46,766 nt of DNA from an uncultured archaeon (GCA_937138345.1 CAKZOW010000119.1:1-46766), one strand, 5' to 3'; positions 15,389 through 23,446 are shown, counted from the first letter of the stretch. The notes: generated by a model not told the origin, from the letters alone. Numbers and translations: made by a program.

Positions 15389-15753
15389 TACGCCTCTTTT
15401 TTCTTGTAAACCATTGCCCTATACCTAAACTCATTATTAATAGTATCATCTAAATACCTCTCAATAATTCCCTCTCTCAACATTTTAACTCCAATATCTT
15501 TAGCTACCTCCCTATCTATTGACTGCATTTGCTCTACTCCCACCTGTTTCCCAATAACTTGCTTTGCCTCTATAATAAATGGCTCATAGGTTTCACATGG
15601 AATTTTAGTTTGATTCAACTCAGCCAAAATCTTAATAGATTCATTAACAATAACTCCCCCTAATAATTTCTTCATCATCATAGGATTATCATTTGCACTA
15701 CCTACAATTGTTTTTAACAATTCAACTACCTGTAACTCTGTATTAAAATCCAT
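15388..15753 (-). CDS. Hypothetical helical protein
   Basis: 121 residues, largely helical (ELQVVELLKTIVGSANDN, PMMMKKLLGGVIVNESIKIL). It is the first gene behind the TACATTTG element at 15774-15781. Not recognised. Confidence 0.65.
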   Translation of the reverse strand: MDFNTELQVVELLKTIVGSANDNPMMMKKLLGGVIVNESIKILAELNQTKIPCETYEPFIIEAKQVIGKQVGVEQMQSIDREVAKDIGVKMLREGIIERYLDDTINNEFRYRAMVYKKKEA

Positions 15754-15773
15754 ATTTCTCTTTATTTGTTTTA

Positions 15774-15781
15774 CAAATGTA
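15774..15781 (-). promoter_or_regulatory. TAnnTTTG promoter for the 15753 operon
   Basis: The minus strand reads TACATTTG in the 63-bp gap after the ParB-like genes, 20 nt before the ATG at 15753, with very AT-rich DNA upstream. Confidence 0.6.
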
Positions 15782-15816
15782 AATAAAATATATTAAAAAT
15801 TATATATTTTATATAA

Positions 15817-16386
15817 TTATTTTAATAATTCCTTTCTAGCAATTGTAATTATTGCATCCTCTACCTCTGTATTTTCTAAAGTTCCTTTTAGTTTGTTGAG
15901 TAATTTACTGGCTACCTCCTTATCCTCTTTTGTGTTAAAAATTAACTTATAAGTGAATATTTTTGGAGAAATATCTATATCCTGCTCAGGGTCTAAATGT
16001 ATATCCTTAGCCACTTCAACCGAAAACCCACCATCTACTAAGTAATCCTCTGTATAATTCTCTCTGAGAGCTTTAAAATCATTTATCCCTACTATATTCT
16101 CATTCATTCTCAAATAAACATCTACCTCCTCAGATTTTGTTAATTTTTTGGATGGGTAAGAAACTACCACCTCCTTAATCTTTAAATCTAAAAGAGCTTT
16201 ATACCTCAGATGCCCATTTAATATAGTTCCATCTGTATTTATTACCAAAGGCTCTAAAACTCCATCCTTTGAAATTGTAGCTTTCATTTTAGCTAAATCC
16301 AGTAATGAGTAATCCCTAAGCACTCCTCCAAACTCTTTCAGCTCAGATACTTTCATACTCTTTATATTCCATTCTAATTTTTTCAT
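15817..16386 (-). CDS. ParB-like nuclease-fold protein, second of a tandem pair
   Basis: 189 residues. The N-terminal ParB/Srx-type domain shows KVSELKEFG, DLAKMKATISKDGVLEPLVI, and TILNGHLRYKALLDL (the nucleotide-pocket G-H-x-R motif). The C-terminal half is unlike the first copy. ParB-fold proteins may act as CTP switches, nucleases or ligases; this one lacks a clear DNA-binding centre and no ParA is present. It overlaps the other copy by 4 nt. Confidence 0.75.
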   Translation of the reverse strand: MKKLEWNIKSMKVSELKEFGGVLRDYSLLDLAKMKATISKDGVLEPLVINTDGTILNGHLRYKALLDLKIKEVVVSYPSKKLTKSEEVDVYLRMNENIVGINDFKALRENYTEDYLVDGGFSVEVAKDIHLDPEQDIDISPKIFTYKLIFNTKEDKEVASKLLNKLKGTLENTEVEDAIITIARKELLK

Positions 16387-16967
16387 AAAACTGATACTAA
16401 AAATTGTATTAACCTCTCCCCATCAGATTCTAGCTCAGGTAAATCTAAATTTAATTTACTCATCAGCTCCTCCATAACATCAAATTCACTCTCTGAGCCA
16501 AATTTAAAATTTATCTTATGCTTTCTCTCCCTCTCAATGTATTTCTCCTCATCATCTAACTCAACTTTATCAGATTCAAAATAAATCTTATCTAGTCCAA
16601 ACCCTAAACTCATCAGCTTTTTTGGCTCTAAATTTTCATTCAGCTTATCAATGTTAAATTCTGAGTAAATACTATTACTGAGTAATGAGCAAACCTTAAA
16701 ATCCCTCTCTGTTAATTTCTTTTTTGCTACAAAACATTTAACCTCCTCAATCCCCAGCTCCATTAATGCCTTTTTTCTAGCATGACCTCCTACAATAGTT
16801 AAATCTGAATCACAAAAAAGGAAAACAATTACTCCAAATTGGGTAATGCTCTCCTTTAAATCCCTCAATCCTTTATCTGAGTGGATACGTGGGTTTAATT
16901 CCCACTCTTTTAAATCCTCAACTTTTATGGATTTTAAAATAAAATTATCTGTTAATTTTTTAGCCAT
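16383..16967 (-). CDS. ParB-like nuclease-fold protein, first of a tandem pair
   Basis: 194 residues. The ParB/Srx-type domain reads VEDLKEWELNPRIHSDKGL, DLKESITQFGVIVFLF, and LTIVGGHARKKALMELG, the last giving the G-G-H-x-R pocket motif. The C-terminal part has acidic YFESDKVELDDEEKYIERER, then a beta-helix segment. Tandem ParB-fold genes near packaging and modification genes occur in many phages with no settled role. Confidence 0.75.
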   Translation of the reverse strand: MAKKLTDNFILKSIKVEDLKEWELNPRIHSDKGLRDLKESITQFGVIVFLFCDSDLTIVGGHARKKALMELGIEEVKCFVAKKKLTERDFKVCSLLSNSIYSEFNIDKLNENLEPKKLMSLGFGLDKIYFESDKVELDDEEKYIERERKHKINFKFGSESEFDVMEELMSKLNLDLPELESDGERLIQFLVSVL

Positions 16968-17307
16968 GTGTAAGCTCTAAATATTGATTTTTATAATAAC
17001 TAGGATGCCTAGAAAAATGATTTGCTAAAGATAGCCTCATTGTTCTCCTAGCCTCTTTTATTGGTCTATTTGAAAATAAAACAAATTCAGCTAATTTATC
17101 TTTCTCAAAAATAGATTCTGATTTTAACCTAACCTTGTTAATTACATTGGATTCATAAGGAGATAGAGTGCAATCCTTATAAACTCTCTCAAATTCTTTG
17201 GTAATGTATTTTTTATCATTCTCAAATGATACCTGCCTTTCTTTTAATTTCCAAATAACATCCCTTTCAATAGAGATAATTACATTGATGTAAATTAATT
17301 TTTTCAT
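16960..17307 (-). CDS. Hypothetical basic protein
   Basis: 115 residues, basic, with RTMRLSLANHFSRHPSYYKN near the end. It is the first gene behind the TAGTTTTG element at 17330-17337 and overlaps the first ParB-like gene by 8 nt. Not recognised. Confidence 0.65.
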   Translation of the reverse strand: MKKLIYINVIISIERDVIWKLKERQVSFENDKKYITKEFERVYKDCTLSPYESNVINKVRLKSESIFEKDKLAEFVLFSNRPIKEARRTMRLSLANHFSRHPSYYKNQYLELTHG

Positions 17308-17329
17308 AGTTGCTTTTTTTTGTAGTTAT

Positions 17330-17337
17330 CAAAACTA
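17330..17337 (-). promoter_or_regulatory. TAnnTTTG promoter for the 17307 operon
   Basis: The minus strand reads TAGTTTTG, 22 nt before the ATG at 17307. About 22 bp upstream lies a block (17359-17378) that differs at one base from the block at the same place in the early promoter at 26079, which suggests a shared class. Confidence 0.55.
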
Positions 17338-17368
17338 ATAATTTTATCTAATAAATAAAATATTTTAT

Positions 17369-17833
17369 TTACTTTTTTAAATTAATTGTTAAGATATAAC
17401 CCATATCTCTAGCCCATCCAGCATAATCAGGCTCAAAATGAATCCTCCTAGGATGGCAATCCCCACAACAAGCCATAAAATACCTAACATCATACAAAAG
17501 CTCTCCATTTCTCCCAGCCTTATGATGTAGATTATTTGAATTATTATTACATCCATCTACCTCACAAACTTTATTTTCCTGTAAATATCTATCCCTTATT
17601 GGAGTGTATTTAGCATACTCCTGTAACTTTTTTACACTCATTGGAGCAATTCTTTTAGGCTTTGCTTTTGGCTTTACCAGCTCTCTCTCTTTTGCTCGTT
17701 TCTGATATTCTAAAGCCTTATTCCTTTTGTAATGATAAATGCACTCAGGAGGCTTAACCCTTGCTAGCCTTACCTCCTTATACTCTCCACTTTCTGAGCA
17801 TTCTGTACAAACTCCATATTTAGCTTTCATCAT
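17369..17833 (-). CDS. HNH-type zinc protein (possible HNH nuclease, NinG-like)
   Basis: 154 residues. The N-terminus carries CTEC, then a basic linker. The C-terminal half reads KVCEVDGCNNNSNNLHHKAG (Cys pair followed by the His-His of an HNH core), YFMACCGDCHPRRIHFEP (second Cys pair and His). Such proteins are common in Bacteroidota phages as HNH or NinG-like recombination factors that process DNA. The start overlaps the Mini-A-like gene by 14 nt. Confidence 0.7.
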   Translation of the reverse strand: MMKAKYGVCTECSESGEYKEVRLARVKPPECIYHYKRNKALEYQKRAKERELVKPKAKPKRIAPMSVKKLQEYAKYTPIRDRYLQENKVCEVDGCNNNSNNLHHKAGRNGELLYDVRYFMACCGDCHPRRIHFEPDYAGWARDMGYILTINLKK

Positions 17834-18938
17834 TCAAAGATTTTACTATTTCAGCAATTTTCTCCCTATCCTGCTCCTCATCAGCTATTACATCATTATA
17901 AACATCCATATCAATAGCTAATTCAATTTGGCTCTGTACTATATCCTCCATTACACTAGGTTTCAAAGCATCTACCTCCCAGCTTACTGCTCCAAATTTA
18001 TCTACATAAGCCTTTGCCCTAGGGTCTTTTACTTTGGCTGGATTTGGAGGAGGATTGTATTGCTCAATCTGCTCCATAGTTAATCCAATTGGAATTATTT
18101 GAAAATGATGATTAAAATAAGCTCTTTCATAACAAAACCCCTCCTCTCCATCACTATACATTCTTTTACAATTTGAATCATTATGGTAACTCCAGCAAAT
18201 ATCTGTATAGGTTTCCTCTCCATCCTCCTCATCAATTTCCATTGCCCAACTATCAATTTTTTTCTCCAGCTCCTCCTTTCTCTCTCCATCCACAAACATA
18301 AACATCAGCCTATCTCTAATATCCCTAATCATATCTAATCCTGATGGGTCATGGTCTCCAAAATACAAAATAGTTACTTTCTCTCCTTTTGCTATTTTTC
18401 TAAAAAATCTTTTATAAGCTCCATAAATTGCAGTAGAGGATGTATAGCCTTTATTTACTACCAAAGTAATCCCATAATCTGATGTAACTCCTTTCAAAAT
18501 GCTACTAATTGCATCTTTCTCAGTCCAAACCTCTACATGGTTTTTTTGATTTTTCTGCCTGTTTAGCCTGTATCCATCAGCTGTATAACTCAAAGCATCA
18601 GCAATACTATTCTCATAGTATGGAGTGGATGGAACTCTACCCCTATCCTCAAATACATCCCAATCTACCATTCCTGAATAAACCACCTCATCCTTTAAAC
18701 TGCTGAGCTTTTTATACACTTTATCCTTATTTGGTATCAAATCCTTTCCTACCAACTGATAGTATAGCTGTCTCAGGGTTAAAACATAACCTCCTCTCCT
18801 GTATTCATTACAAACCTCAATAATTGAATTAATAATATCTCTTTTTTGAGCTTTCCAGTACATTTTAGGCTCTCCCTTATCAGCTATATTCATATTTATA
18901 GCTCCATCTAATTTTATATTTCTAAACTGCTCTTTCAT
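17820..18938 (-). CDS. Spo11/TopoVIA-like protein (Mini-A type) with Toprim domain
   Basis: 372 residues. A winged-helix region holds LTLRQLYYQL (residues 53-62), which matches the catalytic tyrosine motif (R-x-x-Y-Y) of topoisomerase VI subunit A and Spo11. A Toprim domain follows: VEVWTEKDA with E140, and ILYFGDHDPSG with D195 and D197, the metal-binding acids. Between them are DWDVFEDRGR and GYTSSTAIYGAYKRF. No ATPase B subunit is encoded. Free-standing A-like proteins, called Mini-A, are known from mobile elements and phages, with unknown activity; transient double-strand cleavage for replication or recombination is a reasonable inference. Confidence 0.75.
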   Translation of the reverse strand: MKEQFRNIKLDGAINMNIADKGEPKMYWKAQKRDIINSIIEVCNEYRRGGYVLTLRQLYYQLVGKDLIPNKDKVYKKLSSLKDEVVYSGMVDWDVFEDRGRVPSTPYYENSIADALSYTADGYRLNRQKNQKNHVEVWTEKDAISSILKGVTSDYGITLVVNKGYTSSTAIYGAYKRFFRKIAKGEKVTILYFGDHDPSGLDMIRDIRDRLMFMFVDGERKEELEKKIDSWAMEIDEEDGEETYTDICWSYHNDSNCKRMYSDGEEGFCYERAYFNHHFQIIPIGLTMEQIEQYNPPPNPAKVKDPRAKAYVDKFGAVSWEVDALKPSVMEDIVQSQIELAIDMDVYNDVIADEEQDREKIAEIVKSLNDES

Positions 18939-19241
18939 TTTGATTTTTTATGATGATTAATAGTTTTCTCTTTTGTTTCAAATACTTTATCCCCTCCTCT
19001 TAATTGAAATAAATCCCCAAACATTCTCTTTGCCAATCTGTAAAAACTGCTCTCCTCTTTTTTTACTAACATAAATCCTGAGCATTGTAAATCTGTTTTT
19101 TTTATGGCAAACGAATGAATCAGCATTTAACATCTCTCTCATCCTATCCTCTCCTAGCCATCCATCTAAAGTATCTTTCCTAAATGGGCAGTTACTACAT
19201 GGAGTTTTAGTACAGGGCAGTTTATTTACTGGGTTTATCAT
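18935..19241 (-). CDS. DUF6283-like Cys-rich protein with a frameshift at an A8 run
   Basis: The N-terminal part, from ATG 19241 (MINPVNKLPCTKTPCSNC), runs to SFVCHKKN and then into an unrelated tail. The other frame resumes as KKTDLQCSGFMLVKKEE and ends at 18935 with four-base overlap to the Mini-A gene. Together they give the known order PCxxCPFR - W - FVCH - QCSGF of DUF6283-type zinc-like proteins. The switch falls on eight A (plus-strand T at 19096-19103), where losing one A restores the frame. It may be a true mutation, slippage by ribosome or polymerase, or an assembly error. Confidence 0.75.
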
Positions 19242-19662
19242 CAATCTCTCTTTTAGTGTAAAATTTCTCCTCATTATACTCATCTTTCAATAATGCTATC
19301 CTCTCTCTCATTTCCTCACAAATCCCTTTCATAGCAAATAGAATATTATAATAACTATCATAAATTGCCTCCATCTCTACTACTTTTTTAATCTCATCCT
19401 CTACATTGGCTCTAGCCTGCCAATCAGCTTTAGTAGTTCCTTTGTATGAAAAATCTACCCTGAATTGATTTTTTTTAATCTCTAAATTTGCCTCAGCCTC
19501 CTTAAATTTAGTTTTTGCTCTTACCATTTCTTTAGTAACATCAAAAATATAAACTCTCATCTGTTTATGATTATAGGAAATCTCTGTAATGGCAGTAGAA
19601 TCCCTGCCCAAACCTTTATACCATTCAACTATATTAGTTGCTCTATCTAAACTATTACTCAT
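19222..19662 (-). CDS. Hypothetical coiled-coil protein
   Basis: 146 residues, mainly helical and charged (TKEMVRAKTKFKEAEANLEI, YNILFAMKGICEEMRERIAL), likely a coiled coil. Overlaps its neighbours by 8 and 20 nt. Not recognised. Confidence 0.65.
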   Translation of the reverse strand: MSNSLDRATNIVEWYKGLGRDSTAITEISYNHKQMRVYIFDVTKEMVRAKTKFKEAEANLEIKKNQFRVDFSYKGTTKADWQARANVEDEIKKVVEMEAIYDSYYNILFAMKGICEEMRERIALLKDEYNEEKFYTKREIDDKPSK

Positions 19663-20038
19663 AATCCTCTACTTTTATTGATTTTTCAATTAAATCCTCT
19701 AAATTTTTCTTTTGCTTTTTTGTTAGTGGCATCAACTCTCCTAAATATTCAACTTTATAAATATCTATCTCTACTACCTCTCCAATAACATCAGATGATG
19801 CTGGAGTATCTCTATCTCCAAAATCCATTTCCACAGTCTGCCTAGCACTATACTCAAAATTAATAGCCGTTTCCTCTCCTAAAATAGAATCATAAACTAA
19901 ATAGCAATCTACATCATAACAGCTATACTCTTTTATCCTACCATTGCCTCCCAGCTCTTTCCATTGCAGATAAAACTCCTCCTCAGCATTTCCAAAATGC
20001 TTTAGTAATTTGTTGAATTTTTTGTTAGTATTTTTCAT
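19655..20038 (-). CDS. Hypothetical acidic protein, first gene behind promoter module C
   Basis: 127 residues. It has a helical N-terminus, a beta-rich middle (YSCYDVDCYLVYDSILGEE, ARQTVEMDFGDRD) and a helical basic C-terminus. The ATG is preceded by AAAGGCACAA and by the -7 element at 20068-20075. Not recognised. Confidence 0.65.
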   Translation of the reverse strand: MKNTNKKFNKLLKHFGNAEEEFYLQWKELGGNGRIKEYSCYDVDCYLVYDSILGEETAINFEYSARQTVEMDFGDRDTPASSDVIGEVVEIDIYKVEYLGELMPLTKKQKKNLEDLIEKSIKVEDYE

Positions 20039-20067
20039 TTGTGCCTTTACTTTTTGTTTTCTTAATT

Positions 20068-20148
20068 CAAAAGTAACATAAAAAACTTTATAAAAAAACT
20101 TTTTAGGCTTTTTTATTTAAAAAATTCAATATTTTATTTTAAATATTG
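20068..20148 (-). promoter_or_regulatory. 81-bp repeated promoter module, copy C
   Basis: The -7 element TACTTTTG is at 20068-20075, followed upstream by the same block as modules A and B (AAAAAGTTTTTTTATAAAG, TTGAATTTTTTAAATAAAAA). From the GTTTTTTATAAAG block upstream, copies A and C differ at only a few positions. It drives the operon with the Mini-A-like gene. Confidence 0.75.
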
Positions 20149-20158
20149 AATATTATAT

Positions 20159-20758
20159 TTAATCCTTATTTTTTGAAAGGTTTTTTAAATAGACTTTATT
20201 AGCTATCTGATTCTTTACTCTTTCACTCTCATAATTTCTCTCCCCTTTCTCCTCATGGTACTTATGTTTCTCAGATTTTCTCATACTCCTAGCTCCTGCC
20301 ACATTGCATCTACTATCAAAATACTGCCTAAACCATCCTAGTATTTTATCCATAGATAAACTCTCATAAAGCTCTCCATAAGCTCCAGTCTTAGCATTGG
20401 TAAAAACTACTTTAATATCAGCTATGGTAATATTTTTAAAATCAGAAACTATAAAAAAGGCTATCTCATCAATCTGATGCTCCATTAGTTGCCTCTTTAA
20501 ATTTATTGATTCATTCAAATCAATAACCCAAATTTTAATATAAGCCTCAATTTGTTTCTCTGAGTAAGTTCTAACCATCTCTCCTAATGATGGAGTATTA
20601 GTATCTAATGCCTGTGCAACCGTTCTAACACTCCTCAGCTCCCTTTTTAGGGTTGCTGGGTTGTAAATCTCTAAGAACGCCTCTAAGGTACTGGGTAGAT
20701 ACTTTACCTTTGTTATCTCCAGCTTTCCCTCCTGTATTGCTATTTCCTTTTTTGCCAT
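20159..20758 (-). CDS. Replication-associated conserved phage protein (DUF6633-like)
   Basis: 199 residues. The C-terminal half has ITIADIKVVFTNAKTGAYGE, LYESLSMDKILGWFRQYFDS, a pattern found in Bacteroidota phage proteins next to replication initiators. The first 44 codons are overprinted by the end of the upstream gene (134-nt overlap, different frame). The next in-frame Met is at residue 61, so the overlap cannot be removed without losing much of the N-terminus. A helicase-loader role is possible but not shown. Confidence 0.65.
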   Translation of the reverse strand: MAKKEIAIQEGKLEITKVKYLPSTLEAFLEIYNPATLKRELRSVRTVAQALDTNTPSLGEMVRTYSEKQIEAYIKIWVIDLNESINLKRQLMEHQIDEIAFFIVSDFKNITIADIKVVFTNAKTGAYGELYESLSMDKILGWFRQYFDSRCNVAGARSMRKSEKHKYHEEKGERNYESERVKNQIANKVYLKNLSKNKD

Positions 20759-21347
20759 CTGTTTTCGATTGTGTATGTAATGTATTAAATTTTTTTCTCA
20801 GTTTTTCTGTACTCTGTACCTTATCTGCCCAAAATGTATGATGCTGGAGAAACTGGTACAAATCTACTAAATCCTCTTTTTTTACTTTATCTACCTGCAT
20901 CATTAATCTAACAGGAGTAACCCATTTATCATATTTGGCATTCTCTACATGGATAGTCCTAACTCCTAATCTCTCTAAATTAGCCTTAAACATACCATTA
21001 AAAGATAGAGCTATTTTAAAATAAATCTCATCTCCATCAGGTATCTCATCCTGAGTAACTTCATTTAGTAGCTTTTTGGTAACAGGATTAATATTTGAGC
21101 CTCTTTTTTTTGTGTTATCAATTACTTTTTTACCCAAAATCCTAACTGCTCCCTCATAGGTTTCTACCAACTTCATTAATCTTAAATCCTCAATAATCTC
21201 ATCATCTGCATCTAGTACAGATTTTTCTACCTCATTGGTAACTCCTGATGATTTTAATGCAATTTCTATTAATGCTGTGAGATGTTTTGGGCGTTTTACC
21301 AAAATATCCAACTCCTTTCCTGCCTTTAATCTTATAGTATTTATCAT
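20625..21347 (-). CDS. Replication initiator/helicase-loader-like protein
   Basis: 240 residues. Residues around 165-195 read VDLYQFLQHHTFWADKVQST, EKLRKKFNTL. The FWxxKVxSxxKLRxKF pattern is common in phage replication-initiation and DnaD-type proteins. The C-terminal 40 residues are low-complexity (NSNTGGKAGDNKGKVS) and are exactly the part encoded over the next gene. No helicase or polymerase is encoded, so this protein probably recruits host machinery. Starts right below terminator 21359-21390. Confidence 0.6.
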   Translation of the reverse strand: MINTIRLKAGKELDILVKRPKHLTALIEIALKSSGVTNEVEKSVLDADDEIIEDLRLMKLVETYEGAVRILGKKVIDNTKKRGSNINPVTKKLLNEVTQDEIPDGDEIYFKIALSFNGMFKANLERLGVRTIHVENAKYDKWVTPVRLMMQVDKVKKEDLVDLYQFLQHHTFWADKVQSTEKLRKKFNTLHTQSKTDGKKGNSNTGGKAGDNKGKVSTQYLRGVLRDLQPSNPKKGAEEC

Positions 21348-21358
21348 AGCCTTAAATT

Positions 21359-21390
21359 AAAAAACCCTACCCCATGATAGGATAGGGTTT
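21359..21390 (-). terminator. Rho-independent terminator or attenuator inside the early operon
   Basis: An 8-bp stem (AAACCCTA with TAGGGTTT) is closed by a loop with extra pairing, followed by six T on the minus strand. It sits 20 nt after the coiled-coil gene. No TAnnTTTG promoter is visible between it and the next gene, so it may only attenuate. Confidence 0.7.
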
Positions 21391-21410
21391 GCTTATTAAC
21401 AATTTATTGT

Positions 21411-22763
21411 TTATTTCATATCCATAACCTCAGCAATTACCTCCTCTAATCTAACAGCTAATCCCTCAACTATTGATTTACTCTCTGAGTAGTCAAAATT
21501 TACATTTTTAATCATCTCTTTGTAATTACCTAAATAATCTAATGCAGATTTTTTAAATGGCTCTATCTCCTTTCCAACTCCTTTAATTTTGAGCCTCTTG
21601 TTTTTTTCTTTAAGCTCAGAAATTTTAGTTTTCAATTCCTGCAATTGCTCAGGAGATGGCATTTGAGTATTGAAATCTGACTTATTACCACCTAGAGCAA
21701 TATAATTATCTCTCAGCTCTTTCCATTGCTTTCTAGCCTCTACTATTGCTTTTTGTTGCTCCTCCTCCTCTAGCTTTAATCTCTCAGCTATTATCTCATC
21801 AGTTTGCTCTAGGAAATCATACCACTCTACCTCATCCATCAATGAAATATTTTGCCTATCAGATTCATTTGGCTTAATTCCCTTTTTAGCTAAAATACCT
21901 ATTCTAATTTTGGCAATTTTCTCTCTTTTTTCTGCTAAAATCTCATCAGCCTTACGCCTAGCCTCAGCCTCATGTTTCTCTTCCTCCTCTTTCTCTTTCT
22001 GCTCAGCCTCTTTTTTGGCTTTCTCCTCAGCTTGTATCTTAGCCTGCTCCTCCTCAAATTTTTTCTTATCAGCCTCAAATTTTTTCTTATCAGCTATCTC
22101 TTTTTTGCTGGATTCAATTTGCTTAATAACCTCCTCTCTCCTGCCCATGTAGGTAGCCTCTAGTTTTTTTCCTTTGTACTCAAACTCATCCATTTTTGGT
22201 ATCTCATTTCTAAGCTCCAATAATTTCTCATCATACTCAGCTAGATGCTCATCAGTTTTAGCTTTTGCAATCAATACCTCAAAAAATTGCTCAGTTCCTA
22301 CTAGAATGTTTTGGATAGCCTCAACTCTTTCAAATTCTATTTGCTTTGCTAGCTCTTTCTCCTGTTTCTCTTTCTCCTGAATAGCTTTAAGCTCTCCAGT
22401 TAATCTATCCTCAGTATCTTTCAAAATCTCAATTAAGTTATCAAATACTTTTTTCTCCTCTTTTTTGGCATCATTTAATACAGCCTTATTATTCTCATGG
22501 ATATTTTGTAGAGAGTACCTAGTTTCTCTAAATTTCCTTTCAATTTTCTTACCCTCTGTTTTGTAATTCTCAGGAGTAATTTTGAAATCTTTGTACTCAT
22601 TAGCCATATCCAACAGGATGCTCTTTGTTTCCTCAATGCTTACCAGCTGTATTAGCTCTCCATTTTTTCCACTTGCAAAATCTTTAACTTTTGCTGGAGT
22701 TAGTAAATTTTCCAATTCACTTTTTTGCTCCTCTACTTCGTTTTTTTTGTCAACTTGTGCCAT
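21411..22763 (-). CDS. Coiled-coil recombination-module protein (DUF1351-like)
   Basis: 450 residues. The N-terminal 100 are folded (LIQLVSIEETKSILLDMANE). The centre is one long Glu/Lys/Ala-rich coiled coil, including a short internal repeat DKKKFEADKKKFEEE, and the C-terminus is helical with KSALDYLGNYKEMIKNVNFD. The layout resembles DUF1351 phage proteins, found near exonuclease and single-strand annealing genes. The next genes upstream are two nucleases, which fits a recombination module. Exact role unknown. Confidence 0.6.
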   Translation of the reverse strand: MAQVDKKNEVEEQKSELENLLTPAKVKDFASGKNGELIQLVSIEETKSILLDMANEYKDFKITPENYKTEGKKIERKFRETRYSLQNIHENNKAVLNDAKKEEKKVFDNLIEILKDTEDRLTGELKAIQEKEKQEKELAKQIEFERVEAIQNILVGTEQFFEVLIAKAKTDEHLAEYDEKLLELRNEIPKMDEFEYKGKKLEATYMGRREEVIKQIESSKKEIADKKKFEADKKKFEEEQAKIQAEEKAKKEAEQKEKEEEEKHEAEARRKADEILAEKREKIAKIRIGILAKKGIKPNESDRQNISLMDEVEWYDFLEQTDEIIAERLKLEEEEQQKAIVEARKQWKELRDNYIALGGNKSDFNTQMPSPEQLQELKTKISELKEKNKRLKIKGVGKEIEPFKKSALDYLGNYKEMIKNVNFDYSESKSIVEGLAVRLEEVIAEVMDMK

Positions 22764-22774
22764 TTTTCTATTTT

Positions 22775-23446
22775 TTATTTGTTTGTTTTTAAAAATACTT
22801 TATATAATTCTGATATTTGATATACTACTAAAAATAAATCCTCCTTTAGTAACTCTAATCTCTCCTGAGTTGTACATCTATCAACTCTCCAAATGTTTTC
22901 TCCAACTGTTAAAACCTCTCTACCTCCCTCATAGTAACAATTACCCAATCTCTCAACTGCACAAACCTCCATTTCAGGAATGTTACCAGTTACCTCTATT
23001 GCTTTCATAGCGTAAAAATCCATCTGAGTATAATCATCAGTTTTATACTGCTGGAGAGATTTTAAACTGCAAGTTTTATAATCTATGATTTTACTCCAAT
23101 CCTCAGCTCTATCATCAATGATACCATTTAGGGTAAAATCCCCAAAATCAATCTCAAATTTATCCTGAAAAATTCCTAAAGGCTCTATTTTATTCAAAAC
23201 CTTTTTCTCCTCCTCCTTAAATTTTTCTGATTTTTCTCTTTTGCAAATGTAATCCTCTACATCATTTCCAAATTCTGCCCATCCTTTATCAGCAAATTTA
23301 TATCCTAAAAAATATTTAACTACATATTCCTTATACCCCTCATCTTTCAGATTGAAAGAGCTGAGGGATTTGAATAAACTGTACTGTGAATAACTTATTG
23401 TTGGTTTGCCTTTTTTGTTTTGTTTTGGTAGCTCTATTTTTCTCAT
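22775..23446 (-). CDS. PD-(D/E)XK nuclease (Cas4/RecB-like)
   Basis: 223 residues. The nuclease core is clear: FTLNGIIDD (residues 104-112) and IIDYKT (120-125), giving the D-x(n)-D-x-K triad, preceded by a helix with GNDVEDYI and followed by YTQMDFYAMKAIE, which supplies the Q-x-x-x-Y motif of RecB-type nucleases. It probably resects DNA ends for recombination. It overlaps the exonuclease gene by 4 nt. Phage-like size; the N-terminal SYSQYSLF is typical of this family. Confidence 0.8.
   Translation of the reverse strand: MRKIELPKQNKKGKPTISYSQYSLFKSLSSFNLKDEGYKEYVVKYFLGYKFADKGWAEFGNDVEDYICKREKSEKFKEEEKKVLNKIEPLGIFQDKFEIDFGDFTLNGIIDDRAEDWSKIIDYKTCSLKSLQQYKTDDYTQMDFYAMKAIEVTGNIPEMEVCAVERLGNCYYEGGREVLTVGENIWRVDRCTTQERLELLKEDLFLVVYQISELYKVFLKTNK

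Noticed and set aside
18095-18295. Second minus-strand frame inside the Mini-A-like gene
   Set aside because: It lies wholly within the Toprim-containing gene, is Met/Ile/Arg biased and lacks a start signal; likely by chance.
5176-20148. The three 81-bp repeats as a CRISPR array or insertion-element ends
   Set aside because: They are far apart, each directly before an operon with a -7 element, and no spacers, transposase or target-site duplication are seen.
22582-23010. Plus-strand open frame of 142 codons across the coiled-coil and nuclease genes
   Set aside because: It crosses two good minus-strand genes in antisense and has low-complexity Phe/Leu/Ser content typical of shadows of Lys/Glu-rich genes.
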